From: Streptomyces sp. A012304
GTDB lineage: Bacteria; Actinomycetota; Actinomycetes; Streptomycetales; Streptomycetaceae
Reading direction: 5' to 3'
Assembly: GCF_026008495.1 (NCBI RefSeq)
Contig: NZ_BQUN01000134.1
Location: forward strand, 26,252-90,251
DNA length: 64,000 bases
The notes under the pieces were generated by a model. The model saw nothing but the letters and a program-made list of their open reading frames with translations, made no database searches and was not told the origin of the DNA. A program made the translations under genes and the position numbers. Below are positions 24,110 through 32,452 of this stretch, one piece after another (within the stretch, counting starts at the first letter, position 1; every line of letters starts with the position of its first letter).

Positions 24110-24955
24110 ATGTCCCAGACCGAGCAGTTGACCCCCGACGACCTGGACGCCTACTTCCGACGCATCGGCTGGACGGGGGAGCGCCGCGCCGACGCGGCCA
24201 CCCTGCGCGGGGTGCACCTGGCGCACATCCGCGCCATCCCCTTCGAGAACCTCGACCCCGTCCGCGGCGAGGTCCCCTCCCTCGCGCCCGCCGACCTGAT
24301 CGGCAAGCTGGTCCGCAGCCGCCGCGGCGGCTACTGCTACGAGCACAACACGCTCCTCGCGGGCGTCCTGGAGGCGCTCGGCTTCCGGGTGACGCGGCTC
24401 GCGGCCCGGGTCGTCGTCGGCGCGGAACGCGTCGAGGACCGGCCCCGCACCCACATGGCACTGATCGTCGAGGTCCCGGGCGACCCGCGGCGCCACCTCG
24501 TGGACGTCGGCTTCGGCGCCGCCGGCGCGCTCCTCGAACCGATCCCGCTCACCCCGGACACCGCCTTCGACGGCGCGGGCCGCCGCCACCGCCTGGTGCA
24601 CGCCCCCCACCACGGCCCGCTGAAGCTGTGGGTGCTGGAGCAGCACACCGCCGGCTCCTGGCAGCCGCAGTACGCCTTCACCCTGGAGCCCTTCGAACGC
24701 CCCGACTTCGAGGTCATCAACTGGCACATCGCCACCAACCCCCGCTCGCCCTTCAGCGCGCTCCCCTACGCCCAGCGCGTCACCCCCGACCGCCACATCC
24801 TCCTGCACGGCACCCGCCTCACCGAGACCCGCGCCGACGGCACGACGACGGAACGGGACCTCACCGACGAGGACGACGCCCGCCGCGTTCTGGAGGAACA
24901 GTTCGACATCGCCGTACCGGAGGGGACACCCTGGAAGCAGATGTTCCGGAGGTGA
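24110..24955 (+). CDS. Arylamine N-acetyltransferase
   Basis: A 281-residue enzyme that transfers acetyl or related acyl groups from CoA to aryl amines or hydrazines. The catalytic triad is visible: Cys76 in RGGYCYEHN, His115 in RTHMALIV and Asp132 in LVDVGFG. The N-terminal AIPFENLDP motif is also present. ATG 24110 begins right after a leaderless -10. Its TGA (24953-24955) overlaps ribosome-binding and start sequences of the DUF1876 gene. Members in actinomycetes can serve in amide formation in secondary metabolism or detoxification; no such cluster is nearby. Confidence 0.95.
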   Translation: MSQTEQLTPDDLDAYFRRIGWTGERRADAATLRGVHLAHIRAIPFENLDPVRGEVPSLAPADLIGKLVRSRRGGYCYEHNTLLAGVLEALGFRVTRLAARVVVGAERVEDRPRTHMALIVEVPGDPRRHLVDVGFGAAGALLEPIPLTPDTAFDGAGRRHRLVHAPHHGPLKLWVLEQHTAGSWQPQYAFTLEPFERPDFEVINWHIATNPRSPFSALPYAQRVTPDRHILLHGTRLTETRADGTTTERDLTDEDDARRVLEEQFDIAVPEGTPWKQMFRR

Positions 24956-24960
24956 TGGTC

Positions 24961-25236
24961 ATGATGCACACCGCTGTGGGATGGCACGTGGAGCTGGAGT
25001 TCCAGGAGGACGAGCAGCACACGAGCGCCGTCGCCATGGTGCGGCTACCGGACGGGACCCAGGTCAAGGCCCGTGGGCACGCCAGCCGGCACCGCGTCGA
25101 CGCCAACCAGCCCCGGGTCGGAGAGGAGATAGCGGGCGCCCGCGCCCTGAACGAGCTGGCCATGCAGCTCCTCACCAAGGCCCACCGAGAGATCGACGAG
25201 GCGTCCGGCCGGACGTCCCACCCGATCCACGTCTGA
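24961..25236 (+). CDS. DUF1876 (dsRBD-like fold) protein
   Basis: A 91-residue protein of the actinobacterial DUF1876 family, with WHVELEFQEDEQHTSA, an RLPDGTQVKARGHASRH core and the helical ARALNELAMQLL end. GGAGG (24948-24952) is 8 nt before ATG 24961; ATG 24955 and 24964 and GTG 24952 are also in frame. It is coupled to the N-acetyltransferase gene. The function of the family is not established to my knowledge. Confidence 0.85.
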   Translation: MMHTAVGWHVELEFQEDEQHTSAVAMVRLPDGTQVKARGHASRHRVDANQPRVGEEIAGARALNELAMQLLTKAHREIDEASGRTSHPIHV

Positions 25237-25257
25237 CGGCCGCGGGGGCTGAGCCGC

Positions 25258-26427
25258 TCAGCCCCCGCTCGCCCCGCTCGCCACCCGCACCGCGCGCACC
25301 AGCGCCTGCGCCCGCGGGTCCGCGGTCACGCTCGCCCGGAAGCCGTTGGTGACGTACCCGAAGGCGATGCCCGACTCGGGGTCCGCGAAGCCGAGCGCGC
25401 CACCGCGGCCGGGATGGCCGAAGGAGCCGGGGGACAGCAGCGGGGACGCGGCGCCGTGCAGCATGTAGCCCAGACCGAAGCGGGTGTTCACCACCAGCAC
25501 CCGGTCCGGCCCCGCCGCACGCTCACCGCGCGCCAGCTCCACCGTCCGGGGAGTGAACAGCCGCACCCCGTCGACCTCCCCGATCAGCGCGGCGTAGCAG
25601 CGGGCCAGCCCGTCCGCCGTCGCGATGCCGTTGGACGCGGGCAGGACGGCCGCCCGGTACGCGGGGTCGTTCTCGTCGGGCAGCGGGGTGATCGCCGCGA
25701 AGGCCCGACGGGTGAGCGAGTCCGGGTCGGCGTACGCGTCGGTGACGGCCTGCTTCGGCCGCGTCCGCAGGCCCCCCGCCGGCAGCGGCACCTCCACCCG
25801 GCCCACCCGCCCGACGCGCCCGGCCCGCTCCGCCGGCAGCCCCAGCCACAGGTCGGCGCCGACCGGCCCGGCGATCTCGTCCGCGATCCACGCGCCGATC
25901 GTCCGCCCGGTGACCCGCCGCACCAGCTCACCGGTCAGCCAGCTGTAGGTCTGCGCGTGATAGCCGTGGTCCGCGCCCGGCTCCCACACCGGCGCCTGCG
26001 CCGCGACCGCCGCCGCGCCGAGATCGGGGTCGGCGGCCTCGGCGGGCGTCAGCGGCCGGTCCAGCACGGGCACCCCCGCGCGGTGCGCGAGCACGTCCCG
26101 CACCCGCGTGCGCTCCTTGCCGGCCGTCTTGTACTCGGGCCAGTACTCCCCGACGGGAGCCTTAAGGTCCAGTTGCCCGCGCTGGGCCAGCAGCAGCAGG
26201 ACGGCGGCGGCGACGCCCTTCGTCGCCGACCGGACCACCTGCGCGGTGCCCGCCTCCCACGGCGCCCCGCCGTCCACGTCCCGGGTCCCGCCCCACAGGT
26301 CGACGACCTTGCGCCCGTCCCGGTAGACGGCCACCGCCGCGCCCCGGTCCCCGCGCACCGCGAAGTTCTGTACGAACGCCTCCCGGACCGGCTCGAAGCC
26401 CTCTGCCACGGCACCGTGCACGTCCAC
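25258..26427 (-). CDS. Beta-lactamase-fold serine hydrolase (class C / EstB-like)
   Basis: A 389-residue cytosolic-looking enzyme with no signal peptide. The nucleophile motif S-A-T-K is at residues 67-70, the YxN/YxS-type Tyr is in YHAQTYSW, and the third motif is GHPGRGG in place of KTG, as in esterases of this fold. GTG 26425-26427 has AGGAG 7 nt upstream. Esterase or peptidase activity is more likely than antibiotic hydrolysis given the lack of export. It lies 36 bp downstream of ohr on the same strand. Confidence 0.88.
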   Translation of the reverse strand: MDVHGAVAEGFEPVREAFVQNFAVRGDRGAAVAVYRDGRKVVDLWGGTRDVDGGAPWEAGTAQVVRSATKGVAAAVLLLLAQRGQLDLKAPVGEYWPEYKTAGKERTRVRDVLAHRAGVPVLDRPLTPAEAADPDLGAAAVAAQAPVWEPGADHGYHAQTYSWLTGELVRRVTGRTIGAWIADEIAGPVGADLWLGLPAERAGRVGRVGRVEVPLPAGGLRTRPKQAVTDAYADPDSLTRRAFAAITPLPDENDPAYRAAVLPASNGIATADGLARCYAALIGEVDGVRLFTPRTVELARGERAAGPDRVLVVNTRFGLGYMLHGAASPLLSPGSFGHPGRGGALGFADPESGIAFGYVTNGFRASVTADPRAQALVRAVRVASGASGG

Positions 26428-26463
26428 GCCCGTACTCCTGTTCTCGCTGCTCGGGTGTCCCCC

Positions 26464-26910
26464 TCACCCAAGCAGGATCGTCACGTCGATGTTCCCCCGG
26501 GTCGCGTTCGAGTACGGGCAGACCTCGTGCGCGGCGTCCACCAGCTTCGCCGCGACGTCCGCGTCGAGGACCGGGAGCGAGACGCTGAGGGCGACCGCGA
26601 GGCCGTAGCCGCGCTGCTTGTTGGGGCCGATGCCGACCTTCGCCGCGACCGTGGAACCCGTCAGGTCGTAGCCCGCCCGGTTGCCGACCAGGATCAGCGC
26701 GTTGTGGAAGCAGGAGCTGTAGCCCGCCGCGAACAGCTGCTCCGGGTTGGTGCCGTCGCCGTCGCCGCCCAGCTGAGGAGGCATCGCGACCTTCAGCGCG
26801 ATCCGGCCGTCCTGGCTGGTGACATGACCGTCCCGGCCACCGTGGGCGGTCGCCTCGGCGACATACATGATCTTCGTCGGACGGGAGTCGACCGCGGCGG
26901 CGTCAGACAT
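26464..26910 (-). CDS. ohr: Organic hydroperoxide resistance protein Ohr
   Basis: A 148-residue OsmC/Ohr-fold thiol peroxidase that reduces organic hydroperoxides. Both redox cysteines are in place: Cys67 in AAGYSSCFHNAL and Cys131 in HEVCPYSNATRGN, together with the Ohr-type N-terminus (YVAEATAHGGRDGHV). ATG 26908-26910 is the homology-supported start. An 18-bp palindrome upstream is a likely OhrR site, and the ohrR gene is the next gene upstream on the same strand. Confidence 0.95.
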   Translation of the reverse strand: MSDAAAVDSRPTKIMYVAEATAHGGRDGHVTSQDGRIALKVAMPPQLGGDGDGTNPEQLFAAGYSSCFHNALILVGNRAGYDLTGSTVAAKVGIGPNKQRGYGLAVALSVSLPVLDADVAAKLVDAAHEVCPYSNATRGNIDVTILLG

Positions 26911-26942
26911 GGCTGGATCCCCCCAGAACAGGTGCGCGCAAA

Positions 26943-26960
26943 TACATCGTGCACAAGGTA
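26943..26960 (-). promoter_or_regulatory. Candidate OhrR operator
   Basis: TACATCGTGCACAAGGTA is an imperfect palindrome (14 of 18 positions symmetric) centred on GTGCAC, 32 bp upstream of ohr. On the minus strand it overlaps a possible -35 (TTGTGC), so a bound repressor would block transcription. Confidence 0.55.
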
Positions 26961-27044
26961 CCGGCCAGTAGGAAAGCGCTCGCCCACCAGGGGTGGCAAC
27001 CCCCGGTAATCCGTGGTCACCGCACCGGCGGGCGCGGCCCGGGG

Positions 27045-27506
27045 TCACCGGGCTCGCGCGACCGCCCCCTGGGCCCGTTCCGCGAGGCCCCACAGCTCCT
27101 CGCGCAGCCGCACCACCTCGGCCGTCTCCAGACCCGTCGCGGTGAGCAGGGCGCCCGGAACCCGCTCCGCGCGCTCCTTCAGCTCCTGCGCCCGGCCGGT
27201 GCAGGCGACCAGCACCGAGCGTTCGTCCCGCGCCGAGCGGCGCCGGCGCACCAGCCCCGCCGTCTCCAGCCGTTTCAGCAGCGGCGACACCGTGCCGTAG
27301 TCGAGCCGCAGGGCGTCGGCCAGGTCCTTGACGGTGATCTCGCCGCGCTCCCACAGCACCAGCAGCACGAGGTACTGCGGATAGGTCAGCCCCAGCTCGT
27401 CCAGGAGCGGACGGTACGCGGACGTCACCGCCCGCTGGGCCGCGTACAGCGCGAAGCACAGCTGGTCGTCGAGCAGCAGCGAGCCCTCGGTCTCCTCGTT
27501 CGTCAC
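27045..27506 (-). CDS. ohrR: OhrR-like MarR-family peroxide-sensing repressor
   Basis: A 153-residue MarR protein. The sensing Cys17 lies in LCFALYAAQRAV, the position of the reactive cysteine in OhrR, and the winged helix is ITVKDLADALRLDYGTVSPLLKRLE followed by a DERSVLV wing. GTG 27504-27506 overlaps the cbiO stop (GTGA), so it is translated from the metal-importer mRNA unless a promoter lies inside cbiO. The gene order then continues to ohr. It is expected to repress ohr until oxidised by organic peroxide. Confidence 0.92.
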   Translation of the reverse strand: MTNEETEGSLLLDDQLCFALYAAQRAVTSAYRPLLDELGLTYPQYLVLLVLWERGEITVKDLADALRLDYGTVSPLLKRLETAGLVRRRRSARDERSVLVACTGRAQELKERAERVPGALLTATGLETAEVVRLREELWGLAERAQGAVARAR

Positions 27507-28261
27507 GCGCCCATTGTCACGGAGCGCGGGTCGAACCCGAACGGCAGCTCCAGGCGGTGCGCGCGCATCAGCTCGTCGTCGGCGAGGAGATCGGCGGTGC
27601 GGCCGTCCGCCGCGATGACCCCCTCGCTGAGGATCAGCGAACGCGGGCACAGCTCCAGCGCGTACGGCAGGTCGTGCGTGACCATGAGCACGGTGACGTC
27701 CAACGACCGCAGGATCTCGGCCAGTTCGCGGCGCGAGGCGGGGTCGAGATTGGAGGACGGCTCGTCCAGGACGAGGATCTCCGGCTCCATCGCCAGCACC
27801 GTCGCGACGGCCACCCGGCGGCGCTGCCCGAAGGACAGATGGTGCGGCGGACGGTCCTTGAACTCCGCCATCCCCACCCGCGCGAGCGCGCTGTCCACCC
27901 GCTCCTCCAGCTCCGCGCCCCGGATCCCGGCGGCGGCCGGCCCGAACGCCACGTCCTCCCGCACGGTCGGCATGAACAGCTGGTCGTCCGGGTCCTGGAA
28001 GACGATGCCGACCCGGCGCCGGATCTCCGCCATGTGCCGCCTGCCGACGGGCAGCCCGGCGACGGTCACCGTGCCGGTGCCGCCGCCGAGGATGCCGTTG
28101 AGGTGCAGCACCAGGGTGGTCTTGCCGGCGCCGTTCGGCCCGAGCAGCGCCACCCGCTCGCCGCGCGCGATCGAGAAGTCCACGCCGAACAGCGCCTGAT
28201 GGCCGTCGGGGTAGGCGAAGGCGAGGCCCGAGACCTCGAGGGAAGCGGTCACAGCGTCCAT
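27503..28261 (-). CDS. cbiO: ECF-type cobalt/nickel importer ATPase
   Basis: A 252-residue ATPase with Walker A (GPNGAGKTT), an unusual signature LSFGQRRR, Walker B (ILVLDEPSSNLD) and the switch VMVTHDL. It drives uptake with CbiQ and CbiM. Two starts are possible: ATG 28259-28261 (13-bp overlap with cbiQ, used here) or GTG 28250-28252 (exact 4-bp GTGA overlap). The 3' end overlaps ohrR. Confidence 0.92.
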   Translation of the reverse strand: MDAVTASLEVSGLAFAYPDGHQALFGVDFSIARGERVALLGPNGAGKTTLVLHLNGILGGGTGTVTVAGLPVGRRHMAEIRRRVGIVFQDPDDQLFMPTVREDVAFGPAAAGIRGAELEERVDSALARVGMAEFKDRPPHHLSFGQRRRVAVATVLAMEPEILVLDEPSSNLDPASRRELAEILRSLDVTVLMVTHDLPYALELCPRSLILSEGVIAADGRTADLLADDELMRAHRLELPFGFDPRSVTMGA

Positions 28262-29010
28262 CCCAGCACACAGACGACAAGCGCGGACAAGGGGAGCGCC
28301 AGGGCGTACGACCACTGCGCGCGTGAGGCGGTCACCTCGTCGATCACCGGCATCGCGCCGGCGTAGCCGCGGCTGACCATGGCCAGGTGGACCCGCTCGC
28401 CGCGCTCGTAGGAGCGGATGAACAGCGCGCCCGCGGACTTCGCGAGCACCCCCCAGTGCTTGACGCCGCTCGCCTCGAAGCCCCGCGACTCCCGCGCGAT
28501 CCGCATCCGCCGCATCTCGTCGGTGATGACGTCCCCGTAGCGGATCATGAAGGACGCGATCTGGACGAGGAGCGGCGGCAGCTTCAGCCGTTGCAGCCCG
28601 AGGAGGATCTCGCGCAGCTCGGTGGTGGCGGCGAGCAGCACCGAGGCGGCGACCCCCAGGGTGCCCTTGGCGAGGACGTTCCACGCCCCCCACAGGCCGT
28701 TCACGCTCAGCGACATCCCGAGGACGTCCACCCGCTCGCCCTCCGCCACGAACGGCATCAGCACCGCGAACGCGACGAACGGCACCTCGATCAGCAGCCG
28801 CTTCAGCAGGAAACCGGCCGGCACGCGCGCGCGGAACGCGACGACGCCGAGCAGCGCCGCGTACCCGCCGAACGCCCACATCGCCTCCCGTGGCGTCGAC
28901 ACCACGACCACCACGAAGGCGAAGGTGGCGGCGAGTTTGGTGTGCGGCGGCAGGGCGTGCACGGGCGAGTGCCCGTGCCGGTAGAGCCTGTGCGCGTGCC
29001 CGGCGCCCAT
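28249..29010 (-). CDS. cbiQ: ECF-type cobalt/nickel importer transmembrane subunit
   Basis: A 253-residue membrane coupling subunit with about five helices. The Ala-Arg-Gly coupling motifs appear as ARESRGFEASG and AMVSRGYAG, which contact the ATPase. ATG 29008-29010 is 6 bp downstream of the cbiM stop and the 3' end overlaps cbiO, so cbiM-cbiQ-cbiO form one operon. Confidence 0.93.
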   Translation of the reverse strand: MGAGHAHRLYRHGHSPVHALPPHTKLAATFAFVVVVVSTPREAMWAFGGYAALLGVVAFRARVPAGFLLKRLLIEVPFVAFAVLMPFVAEGERVDVLGMSLSVNGLWGAWNVLAKGTLGVAASVLLAATTELREILLGLQRLKLPPLLVQIASFMIRYGDVITDEMRRMRIARESRGFEASGVKHWGVLAKSAGALFIRSYERGERVHLAMVSRGYAGAMPVIDEVTASRAQWSYALALPLSALVVCVLGWTL

Positions 29011-29016
29011 CCCGCG

Positions 29017-30072
29017 TCAGACGTTCTCTACGGCGGACGGCGACGCCTCGGCCGAGCGGCGCCGGCGCACCGCCCAGAACACCCCGGTGCCCGCGACGAC
29101 GGTCACGCCGACGCCGATGACGCCCGCCAGCCCCCCGGACAGGCGGGCGTTCTCGACGTCCTTGACGCCGTAGTCGGCGAGCGGGGAGTCGGCGGCGGCG
29201 TGCTCCTCGACCTTCTCGTCGATGCCCTTGTCGGCGGCGACCTTCTCCAGGCCGTCGGGGTTCGCGGAGGCGTAGAAGCTGACGAACCCGGCGAGGACGA
29301 GGGAGGTGACCAGGCCGGACACCCACAGCGTGCGCCGCGAGGCGCGGGCGGGCGCGGGCGCTGCCTCGGGCTCGGCGTCCGGCACGTCGACCAGCTCGCC
29401 GTTCACCCGCAGCCGGAGCCTCTGCCGCAGCCCGCGCGCCCCGTACACGAGGTCGGGGCGTACGGCGATGACGGCGCCGACGGTCAGCGCGGTGATCGCG
29501 GCCTCGCCGATGCCGATCAGGATGTGCACGCCGACCATCGCGCCGGCGACCTTGCCGATCGCGACGTCGGTGGTGCCGCCGATCCAGTACAGCAGCGTGA
29601 AGGCGAGGGCGGCGGCCGGCACCGACAGCAGCGCGGCGACGAAGGAGGCGGCGGTCACGGAACGGCGGCCGCGCGGCAGCACCTTCACCAGCGCGCGGAA
29701 GACGGCGTACGCGACGACCGTCGTCACGCCGCCCATGACGGTGATGTTCACGCCGAGCGCGGTCAGGCCGCCGTCGGCGAAGAGGATGCCCTGCATCAGC
29801 AGGACCACGGACACGCACAGGACCCCTGTGTAGGGGCCCACGAGGATCGCGGCGAGCGCGCCGCCGAGCAGATGGCCGCTGGTTCCCGCCGCGACGGGGA
29901 AGTTCAGCATCTGCACGGCGAAGATGAACGCGGCCACCAGCCCGGCCAGCGGCGCGGTGCGCTCGTCGAGCTCCCGGCGCGCGCCGCGCAGGCTCACGGC
30001 GACGGCGCCGGCGGCGACCAGGCCGGCCGCGGCGGAGGTGGGGGCGTCTATGAATCCGTCAGGTACGTGCAC
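29017..30072 (-). CDS. cbiM: Metal-specificity subunit CbiM fused to a CbiN/PDGLE-type domain
   Basis: A 351-residue membrane protein. It begins HVPDGFIDAP, the N-terminal metal-binding loop of CbiM/NikM after the GTG (30070-30072), which places the ligand His at position 2. Seven helices run to about 220. The C-terminal part (from about 245) contains a membrane helix, the PDGLEKVAADKG motif, LADYG and a final helix: a PDGLE/CbiN-like domain fused in one chain. The metal could be Co or Ni; the Nur-like box upstream favours nickel. Confidence 0.92.
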   Translation of the reverse strand: MHVPDGFIDAPTSAAAGLVAAGAVAVSLRGARRELDERTAPLAGLVAAFIFAVQMLNFPVAAGTSGHLLGGALAAILVGPYTGVLCVSVVLLMQGILFADGGLTALGVNITVMGGVTTVVAYAVFRALVKVLPRGRRSVTAASFVAALLSVPAAALAFTLLYWIGGTTDVAIGKVAGAMVGVHILIGIGEAAITALTVGAVIAVRPDLVYGARGLRQRLRLRVNGELVDVPDAEPEAAPAPARASRRTLWVSGLVTSLVLAGFVSFYASANPDGLEKVAADKGIDEKVEEHAAADSPLADYGVKDVENARLSGGLAGVIGVGVTVVAGTGVFWAVRRRRSAEASPSAVENV

Positions 30073-30091
30073 CGTTAGATGATTGGCCAAA

Positions 30092-30106
30092 TGCGAACGG
30101 GTTGCA
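30092..30106 (-). promoter_or_regulatory. Nur-like (nickel-responsive) box
   Basis: TGCGA-ACGGG-TTGCA fits the Streptomyces Nur consensus tGCaa-N5-ttGCa with one mismatch, 19 bp upstream of the cbiM start codon. Nur is a Fur-family repressor active with nickel. Binding here would shut off metal uptake when nickel is sufficient. Confidence 0.6.
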
Positions 30107-30133
30107 AGAGCGAGTCTGTCGTGTATGACCGGT

Positions 30134-30153
30134 GTATCGCACATGTGAGATAC
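30134..30153. promoter_or_regulatory. 20-bp palindrome between cbiM and the ssgE-like gene
   Basis: GTATCGCACATGTGAGATAC is symmetric except for one base pair on each side (GTATC-n-CACATGTG-n-GATAC). It lies 61 bp from cbiM and 98 bp from the divergent sporulation gene, so a dimeric regulator could act on either. Confidence 0.5.
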
Positions 30154-30251
30154 CTCGGTCCCGGGAAGCGGCTTCCGGAAAATGTGCGACATTGGGAGGG
30201 GGGTGGACGCACAGCTTCCACAAAGGTCACCCAGCGTGAAGGGGCCGGTCG

Positions 30252-30608
30252 ATGTCTGTAGTCGAGCAGTACGCGCGAGCCCACATCGTCACCGACGCGG
30301 ATCTGATCGGGACGGAACAGCCGGCGGTCCCCGTCGTCCTGCGCTACGACCCCGAGGACGATCCGCGCACCGTCCGCGTCGGCCTGCCCGACCGCCATGA
30401 GTGGCCCATCGCCCGCACCCTCCTCGAACAGGGCCTGCGCGCCCCGGTCGGCAGCGGCGAGGTCCGCGTCTGGCCCTGCGGCCGCGTCCAGGCAGTCGTC
30501 GAGTTCCATTCCCCGCACGGCGTCCAGGTCGTCCAGTTCGACTCCAAGACCCTCCTGCGCTTCCTCCGCCGCACCTACATGGCGGCGGCCCAGCCGGTCA
30601 CCCACTGA
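30252..30608 (+). CDS. ssgE: SsgA-like sporulation/cell-division regulator (SsgE-like)
   Basis: A 118-residue SsgA-like protein (SALP) found only in morphologically complex actinomycetes. The fold signatures are VPVVLRYDPEDDPRTVRV, the WPIARTLLEQGL helix, GSGEVRVWP and the C-terminal LLRFLRRTY. AAGGGG (30239-30244) lies 7 nt before ATG 30252. SALPs guide peptidoglycan synthesis or autolysis during sporulation. I assign ssgE by the neighbourhood (CbiMQO and two penicillin-binding proteins) and sequence character; the paralogue call is less certain than the family. Confidence 0.85.
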   Translation: MSVVEQYARAHIVTDADLIGTEQPAVPVVLRYDPEDDPRTVRVGLPDRHEWPIARTLLEQGLRAPVGSGEVRVWPCGRVQAVVEFHSPHGVQVVQFDSKTLLRFLRRTYMAAAQPVTH

Positions 30609-30669
30609 GCCGGATTCCGGCCAGGCCCGCCGACGCGCCTCACGGCCCGTCGACGCGCCTGAAGGTGGT

Positions 30670-32340
30670 TCAGCCGGCCGACTTGAGCAGGGACGCCACG
30701 ATCGGCCCGGCCGTCTCGCCGCCGTGGCCGGCGGCCTGGACGACGCCCGCGGCGGCGATGTCGCCGCGGTAGGCGGTGAACCAGCCGTTGGGCTTCTCCT
30801 GGCCGTCGACCTCCGCCGAGCCGGTCTTCGCGCCGTAGTTCGGGCCCAGGCCGGACATCGCCTCGGCGGCCGTGCCGTACGCGGCGGTGTAGTTCATCAG
30901 CTCCCGCAGCTGCGCCAGCGTCGACGACGACATGGTGCGCGCGGCCGTCGCCAGCGCCCGGCCGTCGACGGAGGGCGCGACCAGGTACGGCTGGTGGAAG
31001 CGGCCCGAGGTGACGGTCGCCGAGACCGACGCCATGTTCAGCGGGTTCATCCGCACCCCGCCCTGCCCGATGAGGGACGCGGCCATCTGCGCCTTCGACT
31101 GCACCGGCACCGAGCCGTCGAAGGTCGGCACACCGATCGCCCAGTTGTTCATCGACAGGCCGAACACCTGCTGCGCCTGCTTCGTCAGGCTGTCGTCGTC
31201 CAGCTCGCCCGCCTGGCTGATGAAGGCGGTGTTGCAGGACCGCGCGAAGCTCGCCTTGAACGTGCCGCCCTTGATCTCGAACTCGTCGTCGTTCTGGAAC
31301 TTCCAGCCGCCGTACGGGAAGTACTTCGGGCACGGGTGCGCCTTGTCGGCCGACGCCAGGCCCTTCTCGATCAGCAGCGACGCGGTGACGACCTTCATGG
31401 TGGAGCCGGGCGCCAGGGAGCCCTGGAAAGCGGTGTTGAAGTTCGGGTTGCTGTTGGCCACCGCGAGGATCTCGCCGGTCGAGGCGCGCATCACCACCAC
31501 CGAAGCCCGCGCCCGGCTCGCCACCTGCCGCTCGGCGGCGGCCTGGAGGGACGGGCTCAGCGTCGTCTTCACGGTGCCCGGCGTGCCCTCGCTCAGCTCC
31601 AGCAGCGTCTTGTCGGAGGCCTTCTTCGCCTTGGACGCCTTGCCGCGCACCACGCGCAGCTCGACGCCCGCCGTGCCGCCCGCCTTCTTGCCGTACTTCT
31701 CGCGCAGCCCGTCCAGCACCGTGCCCAGCGACGGGTACTTCTTCGCGGTCAGCTCGCCGCCGTCGCGGTCCAGGGCCTTGACGGGCGGGTCGCCCGCCTC
31801 GCCGGTCACCAGCGTGTCGCCGTCGGCCAGGGCGGGGTGGACGACCGAGGCGTGCCAGTCGACCAGCGGCTTGCCGTCCGTCGCCCGCCGTACGACGGTC
31901 AGCGCGCTGCCGTACGCCAGCGGCTTGCTCACCTTCTCGTACGTGACCGTGCCCTTCACGGAGAAGGGGACCTTGTCGCCGGAGCGGGCGCCCGGGGTGA
32001 GCGCGACGCCGGTGACGCGCGCGTCCTTGGTGTAGCCGGTGAGCAGGGCCGTCGCCGCCGCGGGGTCGTCGGTGGCGGCCGCCGCCCGGGCGACGCTGCC
32101 CTGCTGCCAGGCGGTGAGGAACGCGCGGGCCGCGGTGGTGACCTCGGTCGCGGTCAGCGGGCCGGTCCTGACGGCCGACGCCTTCTCGGTGGCCTTCGCC
32201 GAGCCGTCCTCGGCCGCCGCCCCGCCGCCGAACAGCGCGTAGCCCGCGAGGCCGGCGCCGCCGACCACGACGGCGATCACCCCTCCGACGACCGCGGGAC
32301 GCTTGCTCCGCCGCTCCGTGACGCGCCTTCTTTTGCCCAC
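30670..32340 (-). CDS. Class B penicillin-binding protein with MecA_N domain
   Basis: A 556-residue transpeptidase. A single membrane anchor (residues 15-38) is followed by an NTF2-like MecA_N domain (about 60-175), a dimerisation region and the transpeptidase. Active-site motifs: STMK (313-316), SCN (368-370), KTG (505-507). GTG 32338-32340 starts the protein with a basic cytoplasmic tail. The neighbouring gene on the same strand encodes a close paralogue and the divergent-facing ssgE-like gene is adjacent, suggesting a role in developmental cell-wall synthesis (inference). Confidence 0.93.
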   Translation of the reverse strand: MGKRRRVTERRSKRPAVVGGVIAVVVGGAGLAGYALFGGGAAAEDGSAKATEKASAVRTGPLTATEVTTAARAFLTAWQQGSVARAAAATDDPAAATALLTGYTKDARVTGVALTPGARSGDKVPFSVKGTVTYEKVSKPLAYGSALTVVRRATDGKPLVDWHASVVHPALADGDTLVTGEAGDPPVKALDRDGGELTAKKYPSLGTVLDGLREKYGKKAGGTAGVELRVVRGKASKAKKASDKTLLELSEGTPGTVKTTLSPSLQAAAERQVASRARASVVVMRASTGEILAVANSNPNFNTAFQGSLAPGSTMKVVTASLLIEKGLASADKAHPCPKYFPYGGWKFQNDDEFEIKGGTFKASFARSCNTAFISQAGELDDDSLTKQAQQVFGLSMNNWAIGVPTFDGSVPVQSKAQMAASLIGQGGVRMNPLNMASVSATVTSGRFHQPYLVAPSVDGRALATAARTMSSSTLAQLRELMNYTAAYGTAAEAMSGLGPNYGAKTGSAEVDGQEKPNGWFTAYRGDIAAAGVVQAAGHGGETAGPIVASLLKSAG

Positions 32341-32452
32341 TGCCTGCGATCCTCCGCGCTCCCGGAGGGGCGGCCCTCACGCCCCAGTGCCCTCGTTGCC
32401 CTCACTGACCCCAACGACGGCCACCAGCCTAGAGTCCCGTGCCCCGCTCCGA

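Noticed and set aside
25258..26427. Secreted beta-lactamase conferring antibiotic resistance
   Set aside because: No signal peptide and the third motif is HxG-like, as in esterases and peptidases of this fold.
30073..30251. Cobalamin riboswitch upstream of cbiM
   Set aside because: The region is too short and lacks the conserved B12-box; the Nur-like box explains the regulation better.
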